The notes below the pieces were generated by a model, which worked only from the letters and a program-made list of their open reading frames with translations, did no database searches and was not told the DNA's origin. Below are positions 1-11,300 of a stretch of 64,000 bases of DNA, piece by piece. This DNA is from Acanthamoeba sp. SK_2022b (Eukaryota > Discosea > Longamoebia > Acanthamoebidae): the NCBI GenBank assembly GCA_027943245.1, contig JANDJZ010000055.1, positions 62,001 to 126,000 on the forward strand, in the 5' to 3' direction. Made by a program: the position numbers and the translations under genes. Each line of letters opens with the position of its first letter. Within the stretch, counting starts at the first letter, position 1.

Positions 1-160
1 GACCAGCAGCCAGACCTTCATCCACGGCCGGCAGCAAGCAGAGAGGGAGCGCAGTTTATTGCATCGTGTCATCAGCTGGTGACACCTCTGTCAGCAGCGG
101 CCAACCCGAGCGTGCACCTTGGCAGCTCCTTCACAAGCACCTGGATTTGTTGGTCGGAGC

Positions 161-766
161 CTAGTTGGCCTTCTTCTTCTTGGAGGGACCGGCGGCCTTG
201 GGGGTGGACTTGGGCTTGGGCTTGCCCTTGCCCTTGACGGCCTTGGGGCCCGCGTTGTTCCAGTAAAGGAACATCTGGCCGATGATGATCGCGTTCAGGG
301 AGGCGCCCACGATGTAGCCGATGAGAACTGGTGATGATGGCGGTAGCGGTAGTAATAGTGGGTGAACCCACAGCGCTCGACCAGTTAGAGAGAGCATGTC
401 TGGGCAAGGCGAAGGCGAAGGCGACGTACCGAGAGGGTCATCGACCTCCTGGATGGTGGTGAAGATGCGGGCCAGCGAACCACCAAAGTTGAGGAACCAG
501 GTGATGAAGGACAGCTGACCGGTGGACTTGTTCTGTGGCACGCGAGAGGAGAGAGACGACTCATGGGTAAGCCACCCATCCACCCACCCCCGAGCCCAAC
601 CGACTCACGCTGCCAACGCCGAGTTGTGGGGAAGGGGAGGTCGTGTCGCGAACCTTGTAGCTCTCCCAGATCTGCGGCACACGGCTGGCAATCACGATGG
701 GAGTGACGCAACCCTGTAGAGCGCCGCATGAGCGTCAAACCTCACCATACGCCCCGCGCGCGCGCG

Positions 767-838
<72 letters not shown>

Positions 839-1760
839 GGAGAAGCGTTTCCCCGAACCTGCATGATCTGAAGGACAGAGAAGGGGACAAAGCCGTTGAG
901 CAACGCATACACGGCAGCGCCGTAGAGGGCGATGCCACCGAGGCCCTGGACGCCCACGCCGCCGTGCTCGAAGGAGAGGATCTGGCAGATGATGATCAGG
1001 TCTGCGAGCGACGCGTCGAGTAGCGGAGGAGTAAACGGTCAGGCATGAACGTTCTTCTTTCCTTTGGCTTGAAGAAGACGAGAGCAGAGAGGGACGTCGT
1101 ACTGGCGCCAGCCACGAAGACGGCCTCACCGTAGGTCATGAAGGCAAAGCCCTTGTTGTAGCTGTACGAAAACGCGATCGTGACCCTGTCGTGTAGCGCA
1201 AGTAAAAATAAATAAATAATAATAAAAATAATAAAAAAATCGCTGGTGTTAGCTCTTTGACTCGAAAGGAGAAGGAAGGAGAAGGACAGGGAAGACTGGG
1301 CAGCAAGAACAATGTAGGGGGAGAGGGGCAAGCGTACGAGAGGAGCTCGAGAAGGACGCCGAGAATGGCAAGACCCTTGGCACTCCTGCTGTTCTGGACC
1401 TTGAGGATCTGCGGCAGCTTGTAGACGAGCGAACCGGCCACAACGCCGAAGCTCAGCAGCTTGCTCAGCATCATCTTCATGCAGGGCACGTCTTTGCGTG
1501 GCGAAGAGCGCCAAAAACAACAATAATCAGACTACGAGTTGACTTGGTGATCGAGACAAAGTCGCAAGGAAGCGTACCAAAAAAGTCGTGCTCCACAACG
1601 AGCTTGTTGAAGCAAGGCGCGCCCATAAATTCAATGAGGGAATCTAGGAGCAAGAGATGTTAAAAAATTCCAAAAAAAGTCTATCAGTCCATCTTTTTTC
1701 AGATTGCAGACCGAACTACGAGAGCGAATTTAAGCAAAAAAGCCACTTACCGAGCTCCAT
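161..1760 (-). CDS. MPDU1: MPDU1-like PQ-loop protein (dolichol-phosphate-mannose utilisation)
   Basis: Homologue of MPDU1/Lec35, an ER multi-pass membrane protein needed for use of dolichol-phosphate mannose and glucose in N-glycan and GPI assembly. About eight exons on the minus strand. The first is only ten bases (ATG at 1760 to 1751) and splices in phase to an exon near 1644–1580 encoding an N-terminus that includes [11 protein letters not shown]. Family signatures follow in order: the first PQ-loop with YKLPQILKV (about 1380–1440), [14 protein letters not shown] (about 1130–1185), a SRVPQI second PQ-loop (about 640–690), [14 protein letters not shown] (about 430–510) and a final membrane segment ending FYWNN before a Lys/Pro-rich tail stopping at 161. 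The lysine-rich C-terminus could serve as an ER-retention-like signal, which is inference. Homology is secure; the exact borders of the middle exons are not. Confidence 0.88.
752..836. repeat. (CG)n/(CA)n dinucleotide tract
   Basis: An alternating CG run is followed by about 30 CA units. It lies in an intron of the MPDU1-like gene between the exons near 690 and 860. The Cys/Val or His/Thr open frames through it are artefacts of the repeat. Confidence 0.9.
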
Positions 1761-2083
1761 GGCTGGTTGATCTTGATCTTGCTGGTGGCCGAGGAGTGAG
1801 ACGGTTGTGGCGGGACAGGAAAAAGAAGTAAGAAAAAGAAATACGTCACCTTGACATACCTTGACCACATTATTTTCATTCTTCAGAAACAAAAGCACAT
1901 TCCAACGCCTTTTCTATCTTCTATTTTGCACTATTATTATTGTCTTTTATGCCGTGCTTGTAGTTCGCCGTGACGTCGTGCTCTCGGCAGGCTCTTCGAT
2001 TAGTTACTGAAGCGTAGAGATTGCTTTTACGGTAGATTCAATCGCCGCAGTGATCACCGCTGTAACAGAGAAGAGACAGAGAG
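1761..2083. promoter_or_regulatory. Shared divergent promoter region, MPDU1-like / AP5B1
   Basis: This 323-bp stretch separates two divergent start codons and is visibly more AT-rich than the flanking exons. By position it must carry both promoters and 5' leaders. I see no convincing TATA box or other named element. Confidence 0.4.
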
Positions 2084-5000
2084 ATGGAGATTTGGATGGA
2101 GCCCGTGGGTGGGGCCGTGGGTCCCATCTACGACGTCGAGTGGTACCGCATCATGGACGCGTTCCGTCACTCGCACACCGAGCGAGAGAAGGTCATGCGT
2201 GACTACCCCGAAGACCAGCTGCTCGACCAGCTTCTCCTCACCCTTCGGTTCCTCCTCCTTCACTTTTTCTTTTTAATATATTCACCTTTAATGCCAAATT
2301 ATTTTAATCAACAAATAAATAATAAAAATTAACTCTATTTTTGAACGGGCAGGGCTGAAGCGAAGGACGACTCGCCCGAGGAGGTGTTGAAGTGCAACCT
2401 GCTCGTCTTTCTCCAGGAGAACGTCATGTACTTCCTTGCCGAGGACGCACAGAGGTGCACTCCCTCCCTCTCTCTCTCTCTCTCTGGCGGCCTGCTTGCT
2501 TGTGCGCACACCGGCTCGGGCAGCTCAAGGTCGTCCTGGCGCGCCACAGCACGGAAAAGGTGTGCGCACAGCTCAACAGCATATTGAACCACGTCGGAGA
2601 ATCGAACGGCCTCCTCTTCATCAAGTGCAACGTGCTGGCGACTCTGACCACCATCCTGCTCGAGCTCGAGCTCATCCGCACTCAGGTCCTCCTCTGCTGC
2701 CCTCCTTTGCCTCACCTGACGCCCGTCTCGATCGGGGCTTGTGCTGACGTGCCGACCCACGCGTGACCCGCTCGTGATATAGCCGCGGGTGTTCGAGTCC
2801 TTTGTCGAAGTGCTGTTCGACATCATCAGCCACATCAACTCGCCCGCCGACCGAGTGCTGCGCGCTGCGGTACCGCCCCCATCGCATGCCACTACCGCGA
2901 GCTCCCATGCTACTTTATTATTCTTATTGTTTATTATTATTACTATTACTATTACTAGTATTATTCTTATTTCTGAGACACAAGCGTGTGCGTGTGCGCT
3001 GCAGGCGTGCGATTGCCTGCGAGAGTTGGCGCTCACCTACCCCAAGCTGCTGACCAACTCCCTGGGCCACCTCTACACGTACCTCTCCCGCGCCGCCCCT
3101 GCTCCACACGGCCAAACTGACTTTGGAACAAAACATCCAATTCGAAAACATTTCGGAAATGTTACAATAGCTTTTGTCAGCAGGAGGTGTCCCACGCCGT
3201 ACAGTCCTACCTCAGCCTCTTCTCGTCCGTCTTCGTCTCCTGCTCCTCGGCCATCTTCGAGGAGCCGGCCCAAGGCCACAGCGACGCCGCGGACACGCCG
3301 TCGGCGTCCTCGCCCTTTGCCTCCACGTCATCGCTTCCCACGCTGATGCCGCAGTCCTCGCCCTTTGCCGGCTCGAACTACACGCTCATGCGCAGCGGCG
3401 AGAGCCGCGAGTGGAGCCTCGCGTCGAACAGCGCCCTGGGCGAGCGCACGTCGTCCTCGGCGTACCTCTCCGGACTGCCCGGGACCTCTCTGCTCTCCGT
3501 GGTCGCGCCCCTCTGCCCGTTCCACATCCCGGACGACGTCCAACTCCGCCCGCTCGCCTACCCCAGCCAATCGTCGTCGTCGTCGTCGTCGGACGGCGGC
3601 GCTGCGACGTCGGCGGCCATGACCGCGTCCGGATCGGTCCATACGCCGGTCCCGCTGCTGCACATTCCGGACGCATTCGTGCGCGACGTGCGGCGCTCCG
3701 TGTCGCTGCTCGTGGAGAGCGCCCCGCGGGTCACCGAGTGGGGCCTGGCCACTATCCTCGAACAGCTCATCACCTTTGTCGGGCGCACCGGTAAGTCCTC
3801 CATTGCGTGTGTCGTGTGTCGTGTGCATTGCATGGAAAGCTAAACACAAACTGGACAGATCTTTCGCGCGACGTGTTCAAGCACTACTTCTTCCACTACC
3901 TCTCCTCCAACTCGCTGGTGATGCTCCACGCCGTGGTGACGATCATGCTGCGCTTCCCCGAGATCGTGCAGACCAGCGACTACCGCACGCTCATCGACCA
4001 GCTCTTTCGTCTCGTCGACGAACCCCTCCTGTACTCTCCTCCCCTTACATCCAGCGAATCAAAATCAAAATCAAAAATCAAAAATCAAAACACAAACCAT
4101 AAATAAATATATATATAAAAAAAGGCACTCAACCCAACGCGCTGCTCGCAGGTCGACCGAGCGGAGAATCCTGGTGATCGAATGGCTCACCTCGCTCGAG
4201 CGGTTCTTTCCCGACACGCTCGCCTACCACCTCATGCTGCCCGAGACCCCGCCGCCTTCGCCCTCGGCCCCGCGTCGGCTCTCGGGCGACACGACGGCCT
4301 CGGGGTCGCCGTCTGCCGACGTGATCTCGCCGGCCATGCTCAAGAACCTGCCGCCGCTCCTCTTCCAGTACTACAACCGCTTCTACCCGGCCATCTTCGA
4401 CTCCTGGGAACTGCGCGAGGCCAAGCTATATCCTTTCCCCCCAATCCCCCCCCCTCCCTCATAGCGTTCGTGTGCGTGTCGTGAATTCTTCAAGCGTGGT
4501 ATGCGTGGAATGTGTGTTCCTTGACTCGCAGCACGCTCGCCCTGTGTTCTTGCTTCAACGCCGACACGGCCGTACCGCCGCCGTACGCCCTTCCCCCCCC
4601 CCCCCGCTTTCCCTAATATGCATTCCGTGCATTCCTGCACGGGTGGTCGTCTGGCTGACGGCTGACGGCTGACGGCAATGGGCGCTTCGTAGGACGATCC
4701 TGCGCGTGCTGGCCTGCGTGGAGGAGTACCGCTTCCACGAATCGGGCGCGCGGCCGACCGTCATCGCCTTCCGCGTCCTCAGCGCCATGCTCCTCGCCTT
4801 TACCGAGCTCTACGCCGAGATCTACAAGTACGCGCTACGCCCTACCTTAACTCTTCTTCAGATGGTGGTAGACGATCTCTCTCATTACATTTTCCCCGCG
4901 TGTGCGTGTGCGCGTGCGCGTGCGGTCATATGAAGATATTTGCTCAATCTGATCCTGCACACGCCCAAGTTCCTGCCCAACGTGATCAAGCTCATTAACG

Positions 5001-7544
5001 ACATCAAGGACAGCCCGATCGCGGCCACGTCCAAGGTGGCCTCCGTGCTGCTGTCGTCGCTCAACGAGGTCTTTGTCACGCATCCCATCAACCGGCTCGC
5101 CCAGTACCTGGCCATCCTCGAGCCCATCGTGTCCGAACCGTCCATCGACCCCACCGTGCGCGCTCTCCCCAGCGCGAAGCCTTTGATTGGTCCATTCTCC
5201 ATTAATAACTCCGCACGTACGCATACGCGCGCTCTTGCAGAACTTGCTACGCAAGGTGCTGCAGTTCCTCAAGCAGACAAACTACTGCCAGCAGGGCAAG
5301 TGGAGCGAGGGCGACTCCGTGCTGGCGATCAGCAGGTGCGCCCCCCAAGTGTTTGTCGACTTGTGTGTTGCAACAAAACAAAGCTACAAAACACAAAACA
5401 CAAAACACGAAACACGAAACACGAAACACAAAACGAACATATCCATGAGCGTGTGGTGATTGTTTGCCTCGCTCGTCTGTGGTCAGAGCGGCGCTGTTGA
5501 CGCATCCGACGCGGCTCGTGTTCAAGCCGCTGGGCGAGGTGCTGCTGTTCTGCGTACACAACTACGCCGACGTCGACATCCGCGACCGAGCCTACTTCTA
5601 TTACCAGCTCCTCACCCACGTCTCCTCCGACCGCCTTCGCGTGCGCATGCTCCCCCCCCTCTCCCAAAACAGCCATTCATTATTTTCCACCACATTGACC
5701 ACCACCACATCAACGCACACGAGCTGACCACGACTAATCGCCACACGTTTGATGGCACGAAAAACACGAAAACGCGGTTTGACGACACGAAAAACAGACC
5801 ATTTTGACGCCGCTGTCGGACCTGCAGGCTGAGGACGAGGAGAAGACCATAGGCATGCAGACCGCGCACCTCCCCAAGATCCCCATCATGACCTACCCGC
5901 TCCACAGCCAGCTCTCGCTCGCACGACGGCCGACGTCGGAATCGCCGTCGCCGTCGCCCACGCAGCGCCACCACGAGTCGGCCAACGGGAGCGGAGAAGG
6001 CGAGCGCCAGCGCAGTGGGGGCCCTGATGGGGGCGCCGTGGCCGACAAGGCCTCGCCCAGGAGCGCGGTCGAGGAGGCGCGGGGAAAGAGCGAAGCGGAA
6101 GAACGAAAGCGAAACGCGGAGGCGGAGGAGAGGAGGCGGCGAGAGGAGGCGGCGCGTGAGGAGAGGCTCTTCCGCGACTACCACGCGCGCGTGATCGCCG
6201 ACGCCGACGCGTCGACAGCGGGCCAGGGCCAGCGTCCGAGCTTCGCGCTCGACTTCACACTGCGCTTCAAGACCGAGGCCGAGCAGCTGCGCGATGTGTC
6301 GACAAATCACTCGTTGATGTCGACAGACGCGTCGGCCGCCATGATGATGGGCAAGACCCTGCCCGGCAAGCTCTACACGCTCGTGCTCAGCTTCGCGCCC
6401 TCGCGCCTCTACGAGCCCCTCGAGAGCGTGCACGTGCCCTACCTCTGCCGCAGCGACGATTCGGCCACGATGCCGACGTCAGCATTGTCCTCGGCTTCGG
6501 TGTTTGCCGTCCCGCGACGACGCGGCCAACGGCGCAACGCCGGCGAGGCCGACGGAGACAGCATCGGCAGCGGCGGCGGCGGCGGCGAGGTCTCAGACAC
6601 GCGCGTTCCCTACGTTTACGACGTGACGATCACGTTCAGACCGCTGGCCCCGCTGCCCGCGTCGTTCGCCGTCAACGCGACGTTCAACGACCAGGAGGGC
6701 CGCATCTGCGAGGGCCAGATGGAGCCCCTACACGTCCACTTCACCGACCTCTTCCTCCCGCTTCCGCTCTCCCTCGTCAACTCTGCTTCGTCGTCATCAT
6801 CGTCGACATCGTCATCGTCATTTTCGTCATCCCCCTCTTCGTCATCCTCCTCACCTGAAGACGGGGCGGTCCTTTCCGAAGAGGCGGTCTTGCAGGCGAT
6901 GTGGCGGCAGCTGTGGCGGCGCGTGGGCCAGCACGAAGACGGGTGCCCACACCACACACACACGCACACATCGCACACGCGAGGTTGATTGGATTGGATG
7001 AGTTGATTGACCATTGGTGGCGTGCAGGGAGGAGAGCGGCCGGTCGGTCAAATATGTGGCCAAGGGACGGGAGGCGATGACCCTGATCATGCACCGCCAC
7101 TTTGGCCGGTTTGTGGTGCCACGGCGTACGGCCCTTTCGCAAGCTCACCTTTCCTTCGCTGCAACTTATCACACTCGCTGTGTATGCATGTGTGTTCGTG
7201 TGCTTGAAGTAGTCGAGCGTTCGTTGCGCGATGACGACGACGAAGGCGAGGATGACGAAGAGGTGACCAAGCTTCGCGTGATGATATTCCTACCGCCGCG
7301 CTACCATCTCCTTATCAAGGCCACAATGCGACGCGACTCCACCATCCTCGACGTCAGGTTCGTCCATAAACACTCCCCCGCTCAGTTACACGCGCGGAGT
7401 AGGCCAAATGTGCTTGACCTCCACACGTGCGTTGGCTCAATTTGACCGTGTCGCGCAACTCGCCTTTTCCGCAGGACCGACTTTTGGCGTGTGTTGCCCT
7501 ACGTTGACCCCCTCTTTGATTCCCTCTGCGCTGTGCCTTCTTGA
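2084..7544 (+). CDS. AP5B1: AP-5 adaptor complex subunit beta
   Basis: Multi-exon gene for the large beta subunit of AP-5, the late-endosomal/lysosomal coat that works with SPG11 and SPG15. Similarity to the animal protein is spread along its length: an ACDCLREL block (about 3008–3030), a DRAYFYYQLLTHV block (about 5580–5630), YEPLESVHVPYLC (about 6408–6455) and FTDLFLPLP in the ear region (about 6740–6770). The N-terminal two thirds is helical-repeat (adaptin-like) and the C-terminal part is the appendage. ATG 2084 opens the first exon. The last exon joins in phase near 7475 and stops with TGA at 7542. Long Ser/Thr/Ala-rich inserts (about 3280–3640, 5940–6180, 6780–6860) are not family-conserved and probably form disordered loops. 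Introns are AT-rich and often contain simple repeats. Confidence 0.88.
2466..2486. repeat. (CT)n microsatellite
   Basis: Short pyrimidine repeat in the AP5B1 intron that begins just after the exon encoding ENVMYFLAEDAQR. Confidence 0.7.
4056..4103. repeat. AAAATC-type A-rich tandem repeat
   Basis: Tandem short units close to AAAATC and AAAAATC inside an AP5B1 intron. No coding potential. Confidence 0.7.
5382..5435. repeat. ACAAAAC/ACGAAAC tandem repeat
   Basis: Roughly seven units of a 7-base motif (ACAAAAC grading to ACGAAAC) in an AP5B1 intron, upstream of the exon that resumes with a LTHPTRLVFKPLGEVLLFC segment. Confidence 0.75.
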
Positions 7545-8327
7545 AAGCCAATAGAAGAACGAGCAACCAAGCTTGGCCGGATCTCTGTGTGCCTTGCCGT
7601 GCCTTACGGCGTTGTCGACACTCGCTCTAACCAAATATTTTGTGTGTGGAAAAATGCCATGGTCCATGTCTCGTACCTCGATGTTTTCCTCGTCGGTTCC
7701 TGTTCTTTGCGTTTTTGTGGTCTGGGTTGTTTGCGTTCCCGGTTAAGGGGTGTGAACCAATGAGCAGCTAGACCGCCGGCTAATAACTAATTTTGTGCTG
7801 CGGCCACCATTGGCCAGTTTATGGTCGACAAGCTGGATTTCTCCGTTTGATCGAACAAACCGAGTTGTTGCGACTTTTCGTTCTGCTTGCCCAATTGCAG
7901 CTGTCCACTTCGTCTGCTCTTCGTGTTTCGCCGCATCTCTTTGGCTTGGTGGTGGGGTGAGGTTCAGTTTTGCCAACCCTGGAAGAAGAGAGCAGGCGTG
8001 TGAGAGAGAGGGGCTGTGAGAGAGGCTTTGTCCATTCGATTGCAAACCATCCCGCCGATATACGCCTTATCTCAGCCTGCTCTGTATCTACGTTCTTTGA
8101 AGCAGCGGCTGCTCCCCGCCCAACTGCCTGACCTCCCCAGTCCATCTTTACGGCATCACTTGCGGCAGTGCAGGTGAACCCCTTCCCGTAACCGAACCCC
8201 TTTTCCGTTCCCTCTTCGTCGTCTTGTGGAACTTAGACGCGTTGCAAAGGCCAACGGCAAAAACGATTGCCACGCTGCAGTCTTTGACAAAGTCTTTCCA
8301 CAGCATCAGGGCCTGACCCCCGAAACG
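7545..8327. other. Intergenic region without recognised gene
   Basis: About 780 bp between the AP5B1 stop and the first in-frame ATG of the histidine kinase. Short open frames exist on both strands but show no domain, no splice-consistent continuation and no coding-like composition. It should hold the AP5B1 3' end and the histidine-kinase promoter and leader. Confidence 0.5.
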
Positions 8328-11300
8328 ATGCGTAGCGCCGTGCCGGCCGCAGCTGCAGTGACATTGGCACCCAAGCCCACGGCCATGGCGACGCCAGCGG
8401 TGGCGTCCACGACCAGGAAAACAACGAAAACGAAAACGAAGCCAAAGCCAACGGAGATAAAAACTACCCAAACCAAAGAGAACGGCGGAGGCAAGAACGG
8501 CGCGGCGTACCACAGTAGCGCAACCAACCTTCTGTGGGCCCACGAAAGAACGAAGGGCGACGAAATGGAAGGTCGAGGGGGAGGAGGGACGGTGTGTGAA
8601 AGAGCGAAGGCGAAGGCGACGAAGATGGCGATGGTGGTCTCGGAAAGATGGACTCGCGCGCATTCCGGAGCTCTTCGATTTCTCAGCCCCCCCTCTCTCG
8701 CCACGGCAGGGGACGACGAACGGAGCAGGGCCCATGCGTTGATTAATATTCAAATGGCCTTCCTCAGCATTTGCATCGGTTACAGCACCTTCGCCTATTT
8801 CCTAGACGGCACCCTCCTCACGGACAACGGCCTCGTATTCTTCTTGAGCTTTGTATGCTACCCCTCCTTCTCTTTCAGTTTGGGGCTTCAGTTGTTTCCT
8901 CTTACTTTACAGATTATAAAATCGATAAATATGAAATAAATCGACTGACCTCCTTTTTTTCTTTATTTTAAAAGTGTTTTTATGCGACCAATCTGTTGGT
9001 CTACCGGTGGTGGGGCAACCTGTACGTGACGGCGATGATGTTGCTTGTCTTCGTGGAACATCTCATCATGTTCAAGGTTCCTAATATGATACCGCTCCTT
9101 TGGTGTTCAAGTAACCGTTTCTAATTCTATTTTTTTTATTTTATTTATTTCTTCTCCAACCTTTCCCTTCTGAACAGTCCTATCTTGAAGGACTGCATTC
9201 CGAGGCCTACTTCTGGTTCGCATCTACATCACACACCACTCTACACAGCTCTAATACACTCTATCACGCACATAGCTTCCTTGACTCACCTTCCTCCTCT
9301 TCCTTCTCCTCTCAGGGCCATCCTGCTGCCGCAGCTGGTGTTCTTTCTGCTGGGCCAGCGCTCGGGCGTGTTCTTCCTGGCGATGACGCTATTCCACACG
9401 GCCCTCCTCTACCTGCTCCAAGTGCTCCCCGCATCGTCCGCCTCGTGCGGCGCCGACGGGCTGCCACACTTCATCGCCGTCAGCGGCGGCGTTGGCGACT
9501 CCGCCTCGCCGTGGCAGGTCGAGGAGGACGGGTGGCTTTCGGGCATCGGGTGGTCCAGGGGCAACGAATCGGTGCACGGCATCTTCATGAACCGGATGGC
9601 AATCATCCTGTTCGTCAGCAGCTTCGCCTTCTTCCACGAAAACCGTCGGACGCTGGCCCTGCGCCAAATCGAGGACACCCTGCGGTACGTGCACTTCGCG
9701 CGCTCTCCCCCTTCCCACTCTCTTTTTATTCTTGGCTCTTCGTTCTTTTTGCTGCCACAAAGAGAGAAAGAGAAAGAAAGCGAAGACACCTTCTGATCGT
9801 TGGGATATGGTATGAAACGCGCAGGGAGAAGGAGGCGGTCAACGCGAGCTTGCTGCAGGCGACCGAGGCCAAAACCAACTTCTTGGCCAACATGAGCCAC
9901 GGTTCGTTCCCCTTCCTTCGCTTTTCGTTCTTTGGGCGTTTGAGTCGCCGATTGATGCACCGATTGAACAACAACAACAACCAACAACAACCAACAACGA
10001 CAACAACTAAAACACATGACAGAGTTGCGTACGCCGATGCACGGGATCATCGCAATGGCTTCCGACCTCAAGGAGATGCCGCTACCCAGCAAGGCCCGCG
10101 AGGCCATCGGCATCATCTCCGACTGCGCAGACCACCTGCTCTCCCTCGTCAACGACGTGCTCGACTTTGCTCGGTACGCACGCACGCACGCACACACCAC
10201 ACGGAGAGGCGCTGACGAAAGGACCGAGTACAGGATTGAGCAGAGCCAATTGGAGCTCGAGCAGATTCCGTTCTGTATGACATCGGAGGTGAAGAAGGCC
10301 CTCGCCATGCACTCGGTCATCGCCAAGCAGAAGGGCGTCTACCTCCTCGTCAAGAAAGTGCGCGTCTCGTTCCCCTACCACACCGGTACGAGCCGACCTA
10401 AAATATAATTTTTATGATTTTAATTTGTTGTAATTATTTGTTGTGATGTTTTGGATGGCAGGCGACCCGCTACGCTTCAGGCAGATCATCATCAACCTTT
10501 TGAGCAATGCCATCAAGTTCACTCCCGCCGGCGGCCAAGTGAGCGTGTCGGTGGTGAACAAGAAGAGGAACCCGGAGCTCATCCGGGTCTCCGTGCAGGA
10601 CACGGGCATCGGCATCCCCAAGAGCTCGCAGCCCCATCTCTTCGAGGTATTCCGGTGTCGCGGTGGCCTCCTGTCGACAACAATTATGTCTCACCCGCTC
10701 GTGATGTTGTTGTGGTGGTTTGATTGGGGGGGGGTCTCCGTCGACAGAGCTTCTCGCAGCTGGACGCGTCGGTGCGCCGCAAGTACGGCGGGTCGGGGCT
10801 GGGCCTTTCGATCTGCAAGAAGCTGTGCGAGGCCATGGGCGGCGAGATCGAGTGCCACAGCGAGGTCGGGAAGGGCAGCGACTTCTCGTTCGTCGTGCGC
10901 CTGCCCCCGACCACGAAGCAAAACTATCGCGAGGCGCGCGAGGGCGACGAGAGCGACCGCGCCGCCGCGGTGACGCGTCAGCACCGGCACCACCCGCTGG
11001 CCACCCCGCCGGATGTCTCTGCCGACGAGCAGAAGCGGGACGACGACAATAACGTCGACGACGACGACGAGCTGATGGAGAGCGACGACCTGAGCGACGA
11101 CTCGGACCTCAACTCCGACAGCTCCGACCATAGCTCCGACGACTCTTCGACCGGTGAGGGATCGAACGACGACGCAGACTTTGAAATCGAGGCCGAGGAA
11201 GAGGAGGAGGCGATCGCCAGGCGCCACTCGAGCTCGTCGATGATGACCAAGTCGCTGAAAGTTATAACTCCGCTTCGACGGCCGCGGCACGCGAGCGGCG

